Shown here in pieces: positions 1 to 8,901 of a stretch of 64,000 bases of DNA. The notes under the pieces are model-generated. The model worked only from the letters and a program-made list of their open reading frames with translations. It was not told the DNA's origin and made no database searches. Position 1 is the first letter of the stretch. Every line of letters starts with the position of its first letter. Source of the DNA: DATMER01 sp035556715 (GTDB lineage: Bacteria > Acidobacteriota > Thermoanaerobaculia > Multivoradales > UBA5704); contig DATMER010000125.1 of assembly GCA_035556715.1 (NCBI GenBank), positions 1 through 64,000 of the forward strand. Direction: 5' to 3'. A program made the translations under genes and the position numbers.

Positions 1-557
1 CGTCTCGCCCAAAGCTATCGGCGTCTCGCCTAAAGCTATCGGTGTCTCGCCCAAAGCTATCGACGTCTCGCCCAAAGCTATCGGTGTCTCGCCCAAAGCT
101 ATCGACGTCTCGCCCAAAGCTATCGGCGTCTCGCCCAGAGCTATCGACGTCTCGCCCAAAGCTATCGGCGTCTCCCCACAACTTATCGGCGTCGTCCCAG
201 AACCCATCGGCGTCGCTCCATCACCTGTTGGCATCGCTCCGAAAGCTATCAGCGCCTCCCCGCAAGCTATCGGGCTCTCGCCGAAACGTATCGGCGTCGC
301 TCTGTAACCTCTCGGACTCTCGCCGATAACTTTCAGGCAGCCGCCGACGGGCAAGGGAGAGACGCCGATAACTTTCAGGCAGCCGCCAACGGGCAAGGGA
401 GAGGCGCCGATAGCTTTCAGGCAGCCGCCAACGGGTAAGGGAGAGGCGCCGATAGCTTTCGGGCAGTCGCCAACGACTAACGGAGAGTCGCCGATAGAGT
501 AGGGAGGAGCCTCCTCTATATAAAGTCGAGCGGCTACTATATAGAGTCGGGCTGGCT
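1..557. repeat. Tandem array, strict 21-bp period (array 1)
   Basis: At least 24 consecutive 21-bp units run from base 1 to about 504 with no insertion or deletion. The first eight units are nearly identical (core GCCCAAAGCTATCGG, next unit joined by CGTCT or TGTCT). Units 9-15 drift in sequence but keep the length. From 316 to about 483 the array becomes a 42-bp higher-order repeat (two 21-bp halves, cores CCGATAACTTTCAG and GCCGCCAACGGGCAAG). Two AT-rich units containing CTATATA follow at 516-557. The array probably continues left of the window. Both strands have open frames giving heptad peptides, but these look like by-products of a period divisible by three. There are no spacers, so it is not a CRISPR array. 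Confidence 0.93.
515..545. other. AT-rich inverted repeat at array edge
   Basis: TCTATATA at 515-522 is the reverse complement of TATATAGA at 538-545, with a 15-nt loop. It lies within the last degenerate units of the 21-bp array and is the only strongly AT-rich spot in this stretch. It could be a hairpin or a melting site. No function is assigned. Confidence 0.5.
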
Positions 558-777
558 AGTTGCCTTCGACGACGATCCGGATGAGAGCCGAGATCAGGCC
601 ATCCCTGGAGAGTTGCGCGTCGTAGTTCCCGAAACAAGTGCCGAGTGTACGGTGGCCGGTTCGGCACGCCGGACCAGGGTTCCTGGATTGATGCCGCCCA
701 GGGCTCGGACCTGATCCAGTGCTTCCCAGGAACGATTCGGTTGCCGGACCTCGTTTCCGTGGCATATCCTCTGCTGA
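558..777 (+). promoter_or_regulatory. Leader region and putative promoter of the R-M operon
   Basis: No gene is seen in these 220 bases. A fair sigma70-type match, TTGCCG (741-746), N18, TATCCT (765-770), ends only 7 bases before the ATG at 778, and there is no Shine-Dalgarno sequence. The first transcript base would then be at or next to the start codon (near-leaderless). Confidence 0.4.
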
Positions 778-3700
778 ATGTCTCTGGCGTTCTTTGACCG
801 TCCCATCCTCAACTCGCCCTACGACTACCCGGCACGGCACTGGGAGCTCGACGAGAGCGGACAGCCTACGAACCGGGTGATCGAGCGGCGGCGGCAGGCT
901 CAGTACGTGTCGCCGATCCCGAAGTCGAAAAAGCGCCGGGCGGAGCAGGAGGAGCTCAATCTCGCGGATGCCTCCGGACTCTCGACGGCGCGCCAGAGGT
1001 ACGACCCGACGCCGGTCATCAACGCCCTGCGCCAGTCGGTCGACGCCTGGCGGGCGCTGCCGAACCCGAATGATTGGGCGGTGACTCCCGAAACCGCGCG
1101 GCTCCTTGCCCACTGGCGCCACCATAAGTTCAGCAACCTGCGGCCGTTCTTCTGCCAGGTCGAGGCGATCGAGACGATTATCTGGCTCGTCGAGATCGCG
1201 CCGAAGCTGGGCGCCGAGGGACGGCGGTTTCTCGATCACCTGTCGGCAGCGAACGAGGAGGCCAATCCGGGCCTGGCCCGGCTGGCGCTCAAGCTTGCCA
1301 CGGGGGCCGGCAAGACGACGGTCATGGCGATGCTGATCGCCTGGCAGACGATCAACGCGGTGCGCCGGCCGAACAGCAACCGCTTCACCCGCGGCTTCCT
1401 CGTCGTCACACCCGGCCTGACCATCCGCGATCGTCTGCGAGTGCTGCAGCCGAACGATCCGGACAGCTATTACCAGAGCCGCGAGCTCGTGCCGGCCGAC
1501 ATGCTCGCGGATCTGGGACGGGCGAAGATCGTCATCACCAACTATCACGCCTTCAAGCTGCGCGAAACGCTCGAGCTGGCGAAGGGCAACCGGGCGCTGC
1601 TCCAAGGCCGCGGGTCGGAGCTTTCCACCCTCGAAACCGAAGGGCAGATGCTCCAGCGGGTGATGCCCGGCCTGATGGGGATGAAGAACGTCCTCGCGCT
1701 CAACGACGAGGCCCATCACTGCTACCGCCAAAAGCCCGGCGAGGCCGACGAAGGCGATTTGAAGGGCGACGACCGGAAGGAGGCCGAGCGCAATAGCGCA
1801 GCCGCGCGGCTCTGGATCTCAGGGCTGGAGATGGTTCAGAGGAAGCTCGGCCTGCTGCGCGTGATCGATCTCTCGGCGACGCCGTTCTTCCTCCGTGGCT
1901 CGGGCTACGCCGAGGGGACCCTCTTCCCGTGGACGATGAGCGACTTCTCGCTCATGGATGCGATCGAAAGCGGCATCGTGAAGCTCCCCCGCGTGCCGGT
2001 CGCGGACAACATCCCGGGGGCAGAGATGCCGATCTTCCGCGACCTGTGGAAGAACATTCGCGCCGACATGCCGAAGAAGGGGCGCGGCAAAGCGGGCGGG
2101 CTCGATCCTCTCAGGCTCCCGACGAAGCTCCAGACGGCGCTCGAAGCTCTCTACGGCCACTATGCCAAGACTTTCGAGCTGTGGGAGCACGCTGGGATCG
2201 ACGTACCCCCCTGCTTCATCGTGGTGTGCAACAACACTTCGACCTCGAAGCTGGTCTATGACTACATCTCCGGTTTCGAGCGCAAGACCGACGACGGCCG
2301 GACCACGGTGGAGAACGGCCGGCTGCCTCTCTTCCGGAACTTCGATGAGTCCGGCGCCAAGCTCGGCCGGCCGCGCACGCTGCTGATCGACAGCGAGCAG
2401 CTCGAAGCCGGCGAAGCGCTTGACGACAGCTTCCGCAACATGGCCGCGGATGAGATCGAACGGTTCCGGCGCGAGATCGTCGAGCGCACGGGCGACCGCC
2501 GGCAAGCGGATCGCCTGACGGACGAAGACCTCCTTAGGGAGGTGATGAACACGGTCGGCAAGCAGGGGCGCCTCGGCGGCTCTATCCGTTGCGTGGTCTC
2601 GGTCTCGATGCTGACCGAAGGGTGGGACGCCAACACAGTCACCCACGTGCTCGGCGTTCGCGCCTTCGGTACAGAGCTCCTCTGCGAGCAGGTGATCGGC
2701 CGGGCGCTCCGGCGCCAGTCGTACGACCTCAACGAGGAGGGGCTTTTCAATGTCGAATACGCGGACGTCCTCGGCATTCCGTTCGATTTCAACGCCAAGC
2801 CCGTCGTGGCGCCGCCCCAGCCACCGCGCGCCACGGTCCTGGTCCACGCGGTCCGGCCCCAACGCGACGCCTCCGAGATCCGCTTCCCGCGAGTCGAGGG
2901 CTACCGCGTCGAGCTACCCGAGGAGCAGCTCTCCGCCCGTTTCGACGACGACTCGACGCTCGAGCTGACGCCGGACCTCGTCGGTCCTTCGGTGACCCGG
3001 AATCAAGGCATCCTCGGCGAAGCGGTCGATCTCGACCTGATACACACAGGCGAGCTCCGCCGCTCGACGCTGCTCTATCACCTCACGCGGCGGCTCCTCT
3101 TCACCAAATGGCGCGACCCGGGCGAGGAGCCCAAGCTCCATCTGTTCGGCCAGCTCAAGCGGATTGCAGGAGAGTGGCTCGACAACCACTTGACCTGTAC
3201 CGGTGGCACGTTCCCCGCGCAGCTCATGTACGAGAATCTGGCCGACCTTGCCTGCGAGCGGATCACCCGCGGCATCGTCTCGAAGCTCGTGGGCGAGTGC
3301 CCCGTCAAAGCGATGCTCGATCCGTACAACCCCACGGGCTCTACGCGGCATGTGCGCTTCACCACCTCGAAGGAGACCCGATGGGAGACCGATCCGCGCC
3401 GGTGCCATGTCAATTGGGTAATCTGCGACAGCGACTGGGAAGCCGAATTCTGCCGCGTTGCCGAAGCTCACTCGCGGGTGCGCGCCTACGTCAAGAACGA
3501 GAACCTCGGCTTCGAGGTGCCCTATCGTTACGGCTCCGAGGCCCGCAAGTATCTGCCGGACTTCATCGTCCTTGTGGACGACGGCCGCGGCGAGGACGAC
3601 TTGCTCCACCTGGTGGTCGAGATCAAGGGCTACCGCCGCGAGGATTCCAAGGAGAAGAAGGCCACGATGGAGACTTATTGGGTCCCCGGCGTCAACCGGC

Positions 3701-3810
3701 TCGGAACGTACGGCCGATGGAGATTTGCCGAGATCACAGCGGTCTACAAGATCGAAGCCGATTTCGCGGCGGCGGTCGAGTCCCACTTTTACCAGATGAT
3801 CGATCAGTAG
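778..3810 (+). CDS. Type III restriction endonuclease, Res subunit (BPTD_3080-like)
   Basis: A 1010-residue DEAD/DEAH-type translocase-nuclease that would cut DNA in complex with the Mod protein encoded next. Walker A GAGKT lies near residue 175, a DEAH-type box NDEAHH near 311, motif III SATPFF near 366 and the helicase motif VI segment QVIGRALRR near 643. A PD-ExK nuclease site follows near residues 925-955, seen as PDF followed by VEIKGYR. All key residues are present and length is normal for the family. The ATG at 778 lacks a Shine-Dalgarno but sits 7 bases after a putative -10 box. The mod gene begins 9 bases after the stop, so the two are one operon. This is a confident family call; sequence specificity is unknown. 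Confidence 0.9.
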   Translation: MSLAFFDRPILNSPYDYPARHWELDESGQPTNRVIERRRQAQYVSPIPKSKKRRAEQEELNLADASGLSTARQRYDPTPVINALRQSVDAWRALPNPNDWAVTPETARLLAHWRHHKFSNLRPFFCQVEAIETIIWLVEIAPKLGAEGRRFLDHLSAANEEANPGLARLALKLATGAGKTTVMAMLIAWQTINAVRRPNSNRFTRGFLVVTPGLTIRDRLRVLQPNDPDSYYQSRELVPADMLADLGRAKIVITNYHAFKLRETLELAKGNRALLQGRGSELSTLETEGQMLQRVMPGLMGMKNVLALNDEAHHCYRQKPGEADEGDLKGDDRKEAERNSAAARLWISGLEMVQRKLGLLRVIDLSATPFFLRGSGYAEGTLFPWTMSDFSLMDAIESGIVKLPRVPVADNIPGAEMPIFRDLWKNIRADMPKKGRGKAGGLDPLRLPTKLQTALEALYGHYAKTFELWEHAGIDVPPCFIVVCNNTSTSKLVYDYISGFERKTDDGRTTVENGRLPLFRNFDESGAKLGRPRTLLIDSEQLEAGEALDDSFRNMAADEIERFRREIVERTGDRRQADRLTDEDLLREVMNTVGKQGRLGGSIRCVVSVSMLTEGWDANTVTHVLGVRAFGTELLCEQVIGRALRRQSYDLNEEGLFNVEYADVLGIPFDFNAKPVVAPPQPPRATVLVHAVRPQRDASEIRFPRVEGYRVELPEEQLSARFDDDSTLELTPDLVGPSVTRNQGILGEAVDLDLIHTGELRRSTLLYHLTRRLLFTKWRDPGEEPKLHLFGQLKRIAGEWLDNHLTCTGGTFPAQLMYENLADLACERITRGIVSKLVGECPVKAMLDPYNPTGSTRHVRFTTSKETRWETDPRRCHVNWVICDSDWEAEFCRVAEAHSRVRAYVKNENLGFEVPYRYGSEARKYLPDFIVLVDDGRGEDDLLHLVVEIKGYRREDSKEKKATMETYWVPGVNRLGTYGRWRFAEITAVYKIEADFAAAVESHFYQMIDQ

Positions 3811-3819
3811 AGCGCTCCC

Positions 3820-6633
3820 ATGGCGAAGAAGACGACGACGAAGGCTCCGAAGCAGGTCGAGACGCTCAAGCACGACGAGGCGTCGCGGAAGAACATCCCG
3901 ACGGCCGAGTTTCGTTCGGTGATGGAGAAGGAAGAGCCGCTCCGGGCAGCCTATGAGCGCCGCAACCGGGATCTCGATCCGCAGCTCGTCTGGCGCGGCA
4001 AGGACGAGCGCGACTGGTCGGACCTGGTGGTGCCGGCGCCGCCGCTGTTCATCCAGGAGAAGGTCCATCCCAAGGTGCTGATCGATGACCTGGTGCGCCG
4101 GAGCGCCCGCTCGGCAGGCCGGACGCCGGGGTTCCAGACCGATCTGTTCGCGGACTTCAACGGTGTTCCCGAGGGAGACGCCAAGACCGAGTTCTACCAG
4201 CACGACGCGAACTGGGCGAACCGCATGATCCTGGGCGACAGCCTCCAGGTGATGGCGTCGCTCGCCGAGCGCGAAGGGTTGCGCGGCCAGGTCCAGTGCA
4301 TCTATTTGGATCCGCCGTACGGCATCAAGTTCAACTCGAACTTCCAATGGTCGACGACGAGCCGGGATGTCAAGGACGGCAACACCGACCACATCACCCG
4401 GGAGCCCGAGCAGGTGAAGGCGTTCCGCGACACCTGGCGCGATGGGATTCACAGTTATCTGACGTATCTGCGCGATCGATTGACGGCGGCGCGAGATCTG
4501 CTGGCCGAGAGCGGATCGATCTTTGTGCAGATCGGGGATGAGAACGTTCACCGTGTACGGGCGGTGATGGATGAGATGTTCGGGGAATCCAACTTTATCG
4601 CGCTGATTACGATAGAGAAGACCAGCAGCCAAACGCAAGACTTCTTGTCTCCCGTAACAGACTATCTTCTTTGGTTTGCAAAAGATCGGATAGCGTTGAA
4701 GTACCGTAGCGCATGGCAGCCAAAGTCGCGCGAGCAGGCAGGTTTTACTGAATACTCGCGGATCGAGCTTGCGTCACTTGAGCGGCGCCCCATGACAGCG
4801 GAGGAGAAGCGCGATTCCAGTCTTCTCGGGCAGGAGGACCGGATTTACCGCCAAGATAACCTCACTAGCCAGAGCCTCGGTCGAGAAAAGGGGGAGGGCG
4901 CTGCTTCATGGTTCCCTGTCGATGTTGATGGTCGTGTATTTCGGCCTAGCTTGAATAATCGGTGGAAAACAAACGAGACCGGTATGTCCAGGCTTCGCTA
5001 TGCCAATCGCCTAGAGCCGAGAGGGTCCAGCCTCAGCTATGTCCGGTTTATAAGCGATTTCCCCGCTGTCGCCGTGAACAATATTTGGACCGACGTTAAG
5101 TTTTCGAGCCGTTCGGAAGACAAGACTTACATTGTCCAGACCTCGGCAACCATGGTCCAGCGTTGCATCCTCATGACCACCGATCCCGGCGACCTCGTGC
5201 TTGATCCCACCTGCGGCTCGGGCACCACGGCCTACGTCGCCGAGCAGTGGGGGCGCCGCTGGATCACGATCGACACTTCGCGCGTGGCCCTGGCCTTGGC
5301 TCGCGCTCGGATCATGGGCGCCCGCTATCCCTTCTACTACCTCGCGGACAGCCGGGACGGCCAGATCAAAGAGGCCGAAGTCCGCCGCATCGCGCCGAGC
5401 GAAGCCCCGACTCATGGCGACCTCCGTCAAGGCTTCGTCTACGAGCGCGTGCCCCATGTCACGCTCAAATCGATCGCCAACAACGCCGAGATCGACGTAA
5501 TCTGGGAGCAGCACCACTCGATTCTCGAGCCCCTGCGCCAAAGCCTAATCGCGGCCCTCGGGAAGGACTGGGAGGAGTGGCAAATCCCGCGAGAGTCCGA
5601 GACGCGTTGGTCCGCCGAAGCAAGAGATCTCCACGCCCGCTGGTGGCAGGGTCGTATCGAGCGTCAGCGCGAGATCGACGCCTCGATCGCTCGCAACGCC
5701 GATGAAGAGTACCTTTACGACAAGCCCTACGACGACAAGAAGACGGTTCGTGTGGCCGGCCCGTTTACCGTCGAGAGCCTTTCCCCGCATCGCGTGCTGA
5801 GCGTTGACGAGAACGACGAGCTGATCGATCCGGTCGCGCGAGCCGAAGGCCGCCACGGCGAGGCTCGGGACTTCGCTACGATGATCCTCGAAAACCTGAG
5901 GACCTCGGGGGTTCAGCAAGCACACAAGGAAGACCGTATCGTTTTCACCTCCCTCACGCCATGGCCCGGCAACTTCGTCTGCGCCGAGGGGCGCTACCTC
6001 GAAGGAGAGACCGAGAAGCGGGCCGGGATCTTCATCGGCCCCGAGTTCGGCACCGTCACGCGGCCCGACCTGGTTGCCGCCGCGCGCGAGGCCGGCGATG
6101 CCGACTTCGACGTGCTCATCGCCTGCGCGTTCAACTACGAGGCCCACGCCTCCGAATTCAACAAGCTCGGCCGCATCCCCGTGCTCAAGGCGCGCATGAA
6201 CGCCGACCTCCACATGGCCGGCGACTTGAAGAACACGGGCAAGGGGAACCTCTTCGTCATCTTTGGCGAGCCCGACATCGACATCCTCCCGGCCGGGGAC
6301 GGGCAGGTCCAGGTCAAGATCAACGGCGTCGACGTCTTCCACCCGAACACCGGCGAAGTCCGAAGCGACGGCGCCGAGGGCATCGCCTGCTGGTTCATCG
6401 ACACCGACTACAACGAAGAGAGCTTCTTCGTCCGCCACGCCTACTTCCTGGGAGCCAACGACCCCTACAAGGCGCTCAAGACCACCCTAAAAGCGGAGAT
6501 CGACGAAGAAGCCTGGGCCACCCTCCGGAGCGACACCTCCCGCCCCTTCGACAAGCCTGCATCGGGACGCATCGCGGTGAAGGTGATCAATCACTTGGGC
6601 GACGAGGTGATGAAGGTGTTTCGGGTGAGATAG
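3820..6633 (+). CDS. Type III R-M adenine-specific DNA methyltransferase, Mod subunit
   Basis: A 937-residue N6-adenine methyltransferase providing target recognition and protective methylation for the R-M pair. Catalytic motif IV (DPPYG, near residue 164) precedes the SAM-binding motif I (DPTCGSGT, near 462), which is the beta-class order typical of type III Mod proteins. The target-recognition segment lies between them. That segment (about 4590-5160) is visibly lower in GC: 28/60 at 4621-4680 and 27/60 at 4921-4980, against 40/60 at 6001-6060. This suggests domain exchange. About 400 residues after motif I form a long C-terminal region. The gene appears intact. Confidence 0.9.
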   Translation: MAKKTTTKAPKQVETLKHDEASRKNIPTAEFRSVMEKEEPLRAAYERRNRDLDPQLVWRGKDERDWSDLVVPAPPLFIQEKVHPKVLIDDLVRRSARSAGRTPGFQTDLFADFNGVPEGDAKTEFYQHDANWANRMILGDSLQVMASLAEREGLRGQVQCIYLDPPYGIKFNSNFQWSTTSRDVKDGNTDHITREPEQVKAFRDTWRDGIHSYLTYLRDRLTAARDLLAESGSIFVQIGDENVHRVRAVMDEMFGESNFIALITIEKTSSQTQDFLSPVTDYLLWFAKDRIALKYRSAWQPKSREQAGFTEYSRIELASLERRPMTAEEKRDSSLLGQEDRIYRQDNLTSQSLGREKGEGAASWFPVDVDGRVFRPSLNNRWKTNETGMSRLRYANRLEPRGSSLSYVRFISDFPAVAVNNIWTDVKFSSRSEDKTYIVQTSATMVQRCILMTTDPGDLVLDPTCGSGTTAYVAEQWGRRWITIDTSRVALALARARIMGARYPFYYLADSRDGQIKEAEVRRIAPSEAPTHGDLRQGFVYERVPHVTLKSIANNAEIDVIWEQHHSILEPLRQSLIAALGKDWEEWQIPRESETRWSAEARDLHARWWQGRIERQREIDASIARNADEEYLYDKPYDDKKTVRVAGPFTVESLSPHRVLSVDENDELIDPVARAEGRHGEARDFATMILENLRTSGVQQAHKEDRIVFTSLTPWPGNFVCAEGRYLEGETEKRAGIFIGPEFGTVTRPDLVAAAREAGDADFDVLIACAFNYEAHASEFNKLGRIPVLKARMNADLHMAGDLKNTGKGNLFVIFGEPDIDILPAGDGQVQVKINGVDVFHPNTGEVRSDGAEGIACWFIDTDYNEESFFVRHAYFLGANDPYKALKTTLKAEIDEEAWATLRSDTSRPFDKPASGRIAVKVINHLGDEVMKVFRVR

Positions 6634-6680
6634 GTCGGGCCGCAGGTTTACACTTTGCCGAATTCCGAAGGGAGTCGTCG

Positions 6681-7019
6681 ATGATTGTTGAGGAAAGCTG
6701 GCTTCAGTTGGTGTTGGCCCTGGCGGGAGGGCTCGCTGCCGAGCTGCTCCATTGGTACGGTCTGGCGCGTAAGCCCGGCGGTGTGAAGCCTTACCAGAAA
6801 AGAACACTCTATTGGATAACGACGCTCGGCATGATCGTGCTTGGTGGCCTGATGCCGGTCCTCTATATCAGCGGCGCGGCGCACGCCCTGCTCTGCTTTC
6901 ATCTTGGGGCGGCGACCCCCTTGCTCCTTCAGAAGCTGGTGAGTGCAGCTCCTCCGTCAGCTCAGCCCATGGGGGCGGCACGAGGCGGGCCTTCACTACG
7001 CGAGTTCTTTCGTTGGTAG
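6681..7019 (+). CDS. Small membrane protein, three predicted TM helices
   Basis: A 112-residue protein of unknown function starting at the ATG at 6681, with AAGGGAG upstream as ribosome-binding site. Hydrophobic segments at about residues 6-22, 38-60 and 63-85 suggest three membrane spans. The C-terminus is short, with APPSAQPMG and an RGGP turn. The stop codon is followed 3 bases later by the ATG of the caspase-FGE gene, so the two are almost certainly co-transcribed and probably co-translated. By position it is a partner of that membrane-anchored protein, for example an anchor, a pore or an inhibitor. This is inference; no family was recognised. Confidence 0.7.
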   Translation: MIVEESWLQLVLALAGGLAAELLHWYGLARKPGGVKPYQKRTLYWITTLGMIVLGGLMPVLYISGAAHALLCFHLGAATPLLLQKLVSAAPPSAQPMGAARGGPSLREFFRW

Positions 7020-7022
7020 CGG

Positions 7023-8867
7023 ATGGCACCCGCGGCGCCTCTCGCATCGTTCACTTTCGTCTCGCTCGCGGGTACACCTCCGAGCGAGCTGGGCCTTGAG
7101 CCCCTTCCTTCGGCACGTTCAACCTTCGAGGCGCTCCGCGCCGTCGTCGAACCGTTCCTCGCATCGGCTTCGGCGGCTTGGATCGTCGAGGATTTCGGTA
7201 ATGTCCCATCTACCCCGCCGGGTCTCCACCTGATCTATTTGATGGGCCATGCCTGGCCCACGGAGGACGGTCTGGCAATGGCGGTGGTCGAGGTGGGCGA
7301 GGATCGCGTGATCTCCGGGCGAGAGCTCGTGGAGCTCCTCGGAAGGTTCAGCCGGCCGGAGGAGACGATCATCGTCCTCGACTCGTGCCATGCGGCTGCC
7401 ATCCGCAAGGATCTGGGTAGCTATGGAGCGGCGCTTCGCTTTCTGATCACCGCGTCCGGCGAGGACGAGGCGGCCATCTCGCTGCCGTTCGATCGCGCCA
7501 CGCGGTTGGCTCTGGCGCTGGCCTCCGGTCTTGGCCGGTCGGGTCCGCAGGCGGACCTGGTGAGGATCGTGACCGAAGCGGCAGAGGCGCTCGCGGGCGA
7601 CGGAGTCCTCCCCGGCCAGACCGTCGACTACTCCTTGCAGGGATCGCGGATTGTACTCTTGCGGCCTGGAGAAAGGGGCAAGATCCGCCGTGGGCGGACG
7701 GTGCGAATCGTTCGCAACATCCTGCTCGCCTCCGGCGCAGTGGCAGCGACGGCGGCCATTTTTCTCGGTGCGCGCTACCGAGACGGAGCACTGATCCTGA
7801 TCGACCTGGGGGACCTGAGGTCGATCGCCGGGCCTATGGCGGTGGAGGTGTGGCAGGAGATTCCGCAGGACAACCGGAGCGTGCGGCTGCGGCGGATTCC
7901 GGCGGACGGGCGATATCTCCGGGCCTGGCTGCCGGCGGCCGATCTCTTGGTCCGGCTGGAGGCAAAGTTCAACGATGGCCTGCCACGCGGGCTCGCGCAT
8001 CACCTCGTGCTCGCCCCCCGATGGAGCCCGATCGGCAAGAGGATCGACCTGAATTTTCCGGAGGCAGCGGAGGTCGAAGCGCATCCCGGAATGGCGTGGA
8101 TTCCGTCGCGATCTTGGATTCACGATCGTGACGTGGAGCCGCGAGAGCCATTACAGCCTTTTTGGATCGACCTGGAACCTGTCACCGTGGCGGAGTATCG
8201 ACCCCGGGTCGAGCACTGGCTGGCCCAAGGCAAGATACGACTTGACGAGTCGATGCTGCTCATGTCCGAGCAGAGGCGGCAGGGCCTCGAGAACGTGGGT
8301 CTCGGCCAGGTCGAGTCGCTTGGACGCAACCTGGCAGATATTTTCGAAGTGGTTGAGGAGGCGAGCGCCGAACGCGTAACCGGAGGAGGCGAGCTCGCGG
8401 TGGGTTTGGGCACGGAACCGTGCGACGAGTGCCCGACTCCCATGACTCGACACGAGGCCGAGCTCTACTGCGCGGAGCTCGGCAAGCGGCTTCCGACTGA
8501 TCTCGAATGGGAGCTCGGCGCGCGCGGCGTCGACGGCCGCGTCTATCCCTGGGGCAACCGGTTTGTCCCCGGCCGAGCGAACGTCGGGCTCCCGGAGAAG
8601 GGCGATCCGCAGCAAAGCCTGCGTCCGGTGCGTGAATATGCCGCCTATCCGAGCCCCTTCGGCCTGATCGACCTGGTAGGCAACGCGGGTGACTGGGTGG
8701 TCAATGAGAGCGGCTCCTATGAACGGGTGTTCATGGGCGCCACCTATCGGTTCAACCCCGAGGACGCAACGACGTTTCTCATAACCCCGGTAATCGACGA
8801 GAATTTGACGATCAAGGAGATCACGGTGCGGTGTGCCGCGAATAGCACCGGAGGCAAGCGCAGATGA
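7023..8867 (+). CDS. Caspase-like protease / TM / FGE-sulfatase-domain fusion
   Basis: A 614-residue three-part protein. Residues 1-210 look like a peptidase C14 (caspase/orthocaspase) p20 domain: catalytic His in YLMGHAW (H76) and catalytic Cys in IIVLDSCHAA (C122), each after a hydrophobic beta strand. A basic stretch and one TM helix follow (about 231-250). Residues about 355-607 resemble the formylglycine-generating-enzyme/sulfatase-modifying (SUMF1) fold, with FWIDLEPVTVAEY, LPTDLEWELGARG, VYPWGNRF, GLIDLVGNAGDW and the terminal VRCA. The usual RGGSW segment is degenerate (MGATYRF), so this part more likely binds a ligand than modifies sulfatases. Caspase-FGE fusions occur in bacterial conflict and signalling proteins. 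The gene sits just after the type III R-M operon, which suggests a defence or cell-death effector (inference). Confidence 0.82.
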   Translation: MAPAAPLASFTFVSLAGTPPSELGLEPLPSARSTFEALRAVVEPFLASASAAWIVEDFGNVPSTPPGLHLIYLMGHAWPTEDGLAMAVVEVGEDRVISGRELVELLGRFSRPEETIIVLDSCHAAAIRKDLGSYGAALRFLITASGEDEAAISLPFDRATRLALALASGLGRSGPQADLVRIVTEAAEALAGDGVLPGQTVDYSLQGSRIVLLRPGERGKIRRGRTVRIVRNILLASGAVAATAAIFLGARYRDGALILIDLGDLRSIAGPMAVEVWQEIPQDNRSVRLRRIPADGRYLRAWLPAADLLVRLEAKFNDGLPRGLAHHLVLAPRWSPIGKRIDLNFPEAAEVEAHPGMAWIPSRSWIHDRDVEPREPLQPFWIDLEPVTVAEYRPRVEHWLAQGKIRLDESMLLMSEQRRQGLENVGLGQVESLGRNLADIFEVVEEASAERVTGGGELAVGLGTEPCDECPTPMTRHEAELYCAELGKRLPTDLEWELGARGVDGRVYPWGNRFVPGRANVGLPEKGDPQQSLRPVREYAAYPSPFGLIDLVGNAGDWVVNESGSYERVFMGATYRFNPEDATTFLITPVIDENLTIKEITVRCAANSTGGKRR

Positions 8868-8901
8868 GTGCGCTTTTGGTGATCAGTTGAGAGGCGAAAC
8901 C

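Noticed and set aside
1..504. CRISPR array
   Set aside because: The 21-bp units are adjacent with no unique spacers, the unit is too short, and no cas genes are present.
1..557. Iteron-type plasmid or phage replication origin
   Set aside because: Unit length and AT-rich edge fit, but there is no Rep initiator gene nearby, and similar arrays occur at two chromosomal loci.
42..667. Heptad-repeat protein genes on either strand in array 1
   Set aside because: Open frames arise automatically because the period is a multiple of three; no ribosome-binding site, signal or domain supports translation.
3820..6633. BREX or DISARM methyltransferase
   Set aside because: Beta-class motif order and the Res partner directly upstream fit type III R-M; no pglZ, brxC or drm genes are present.
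7023..8867. Diversity-generating retroelement target
   Set aside because: The FGE-like domain invites the idea, but no reverse transcriptase, accessory gene or template repeat was found in the window.
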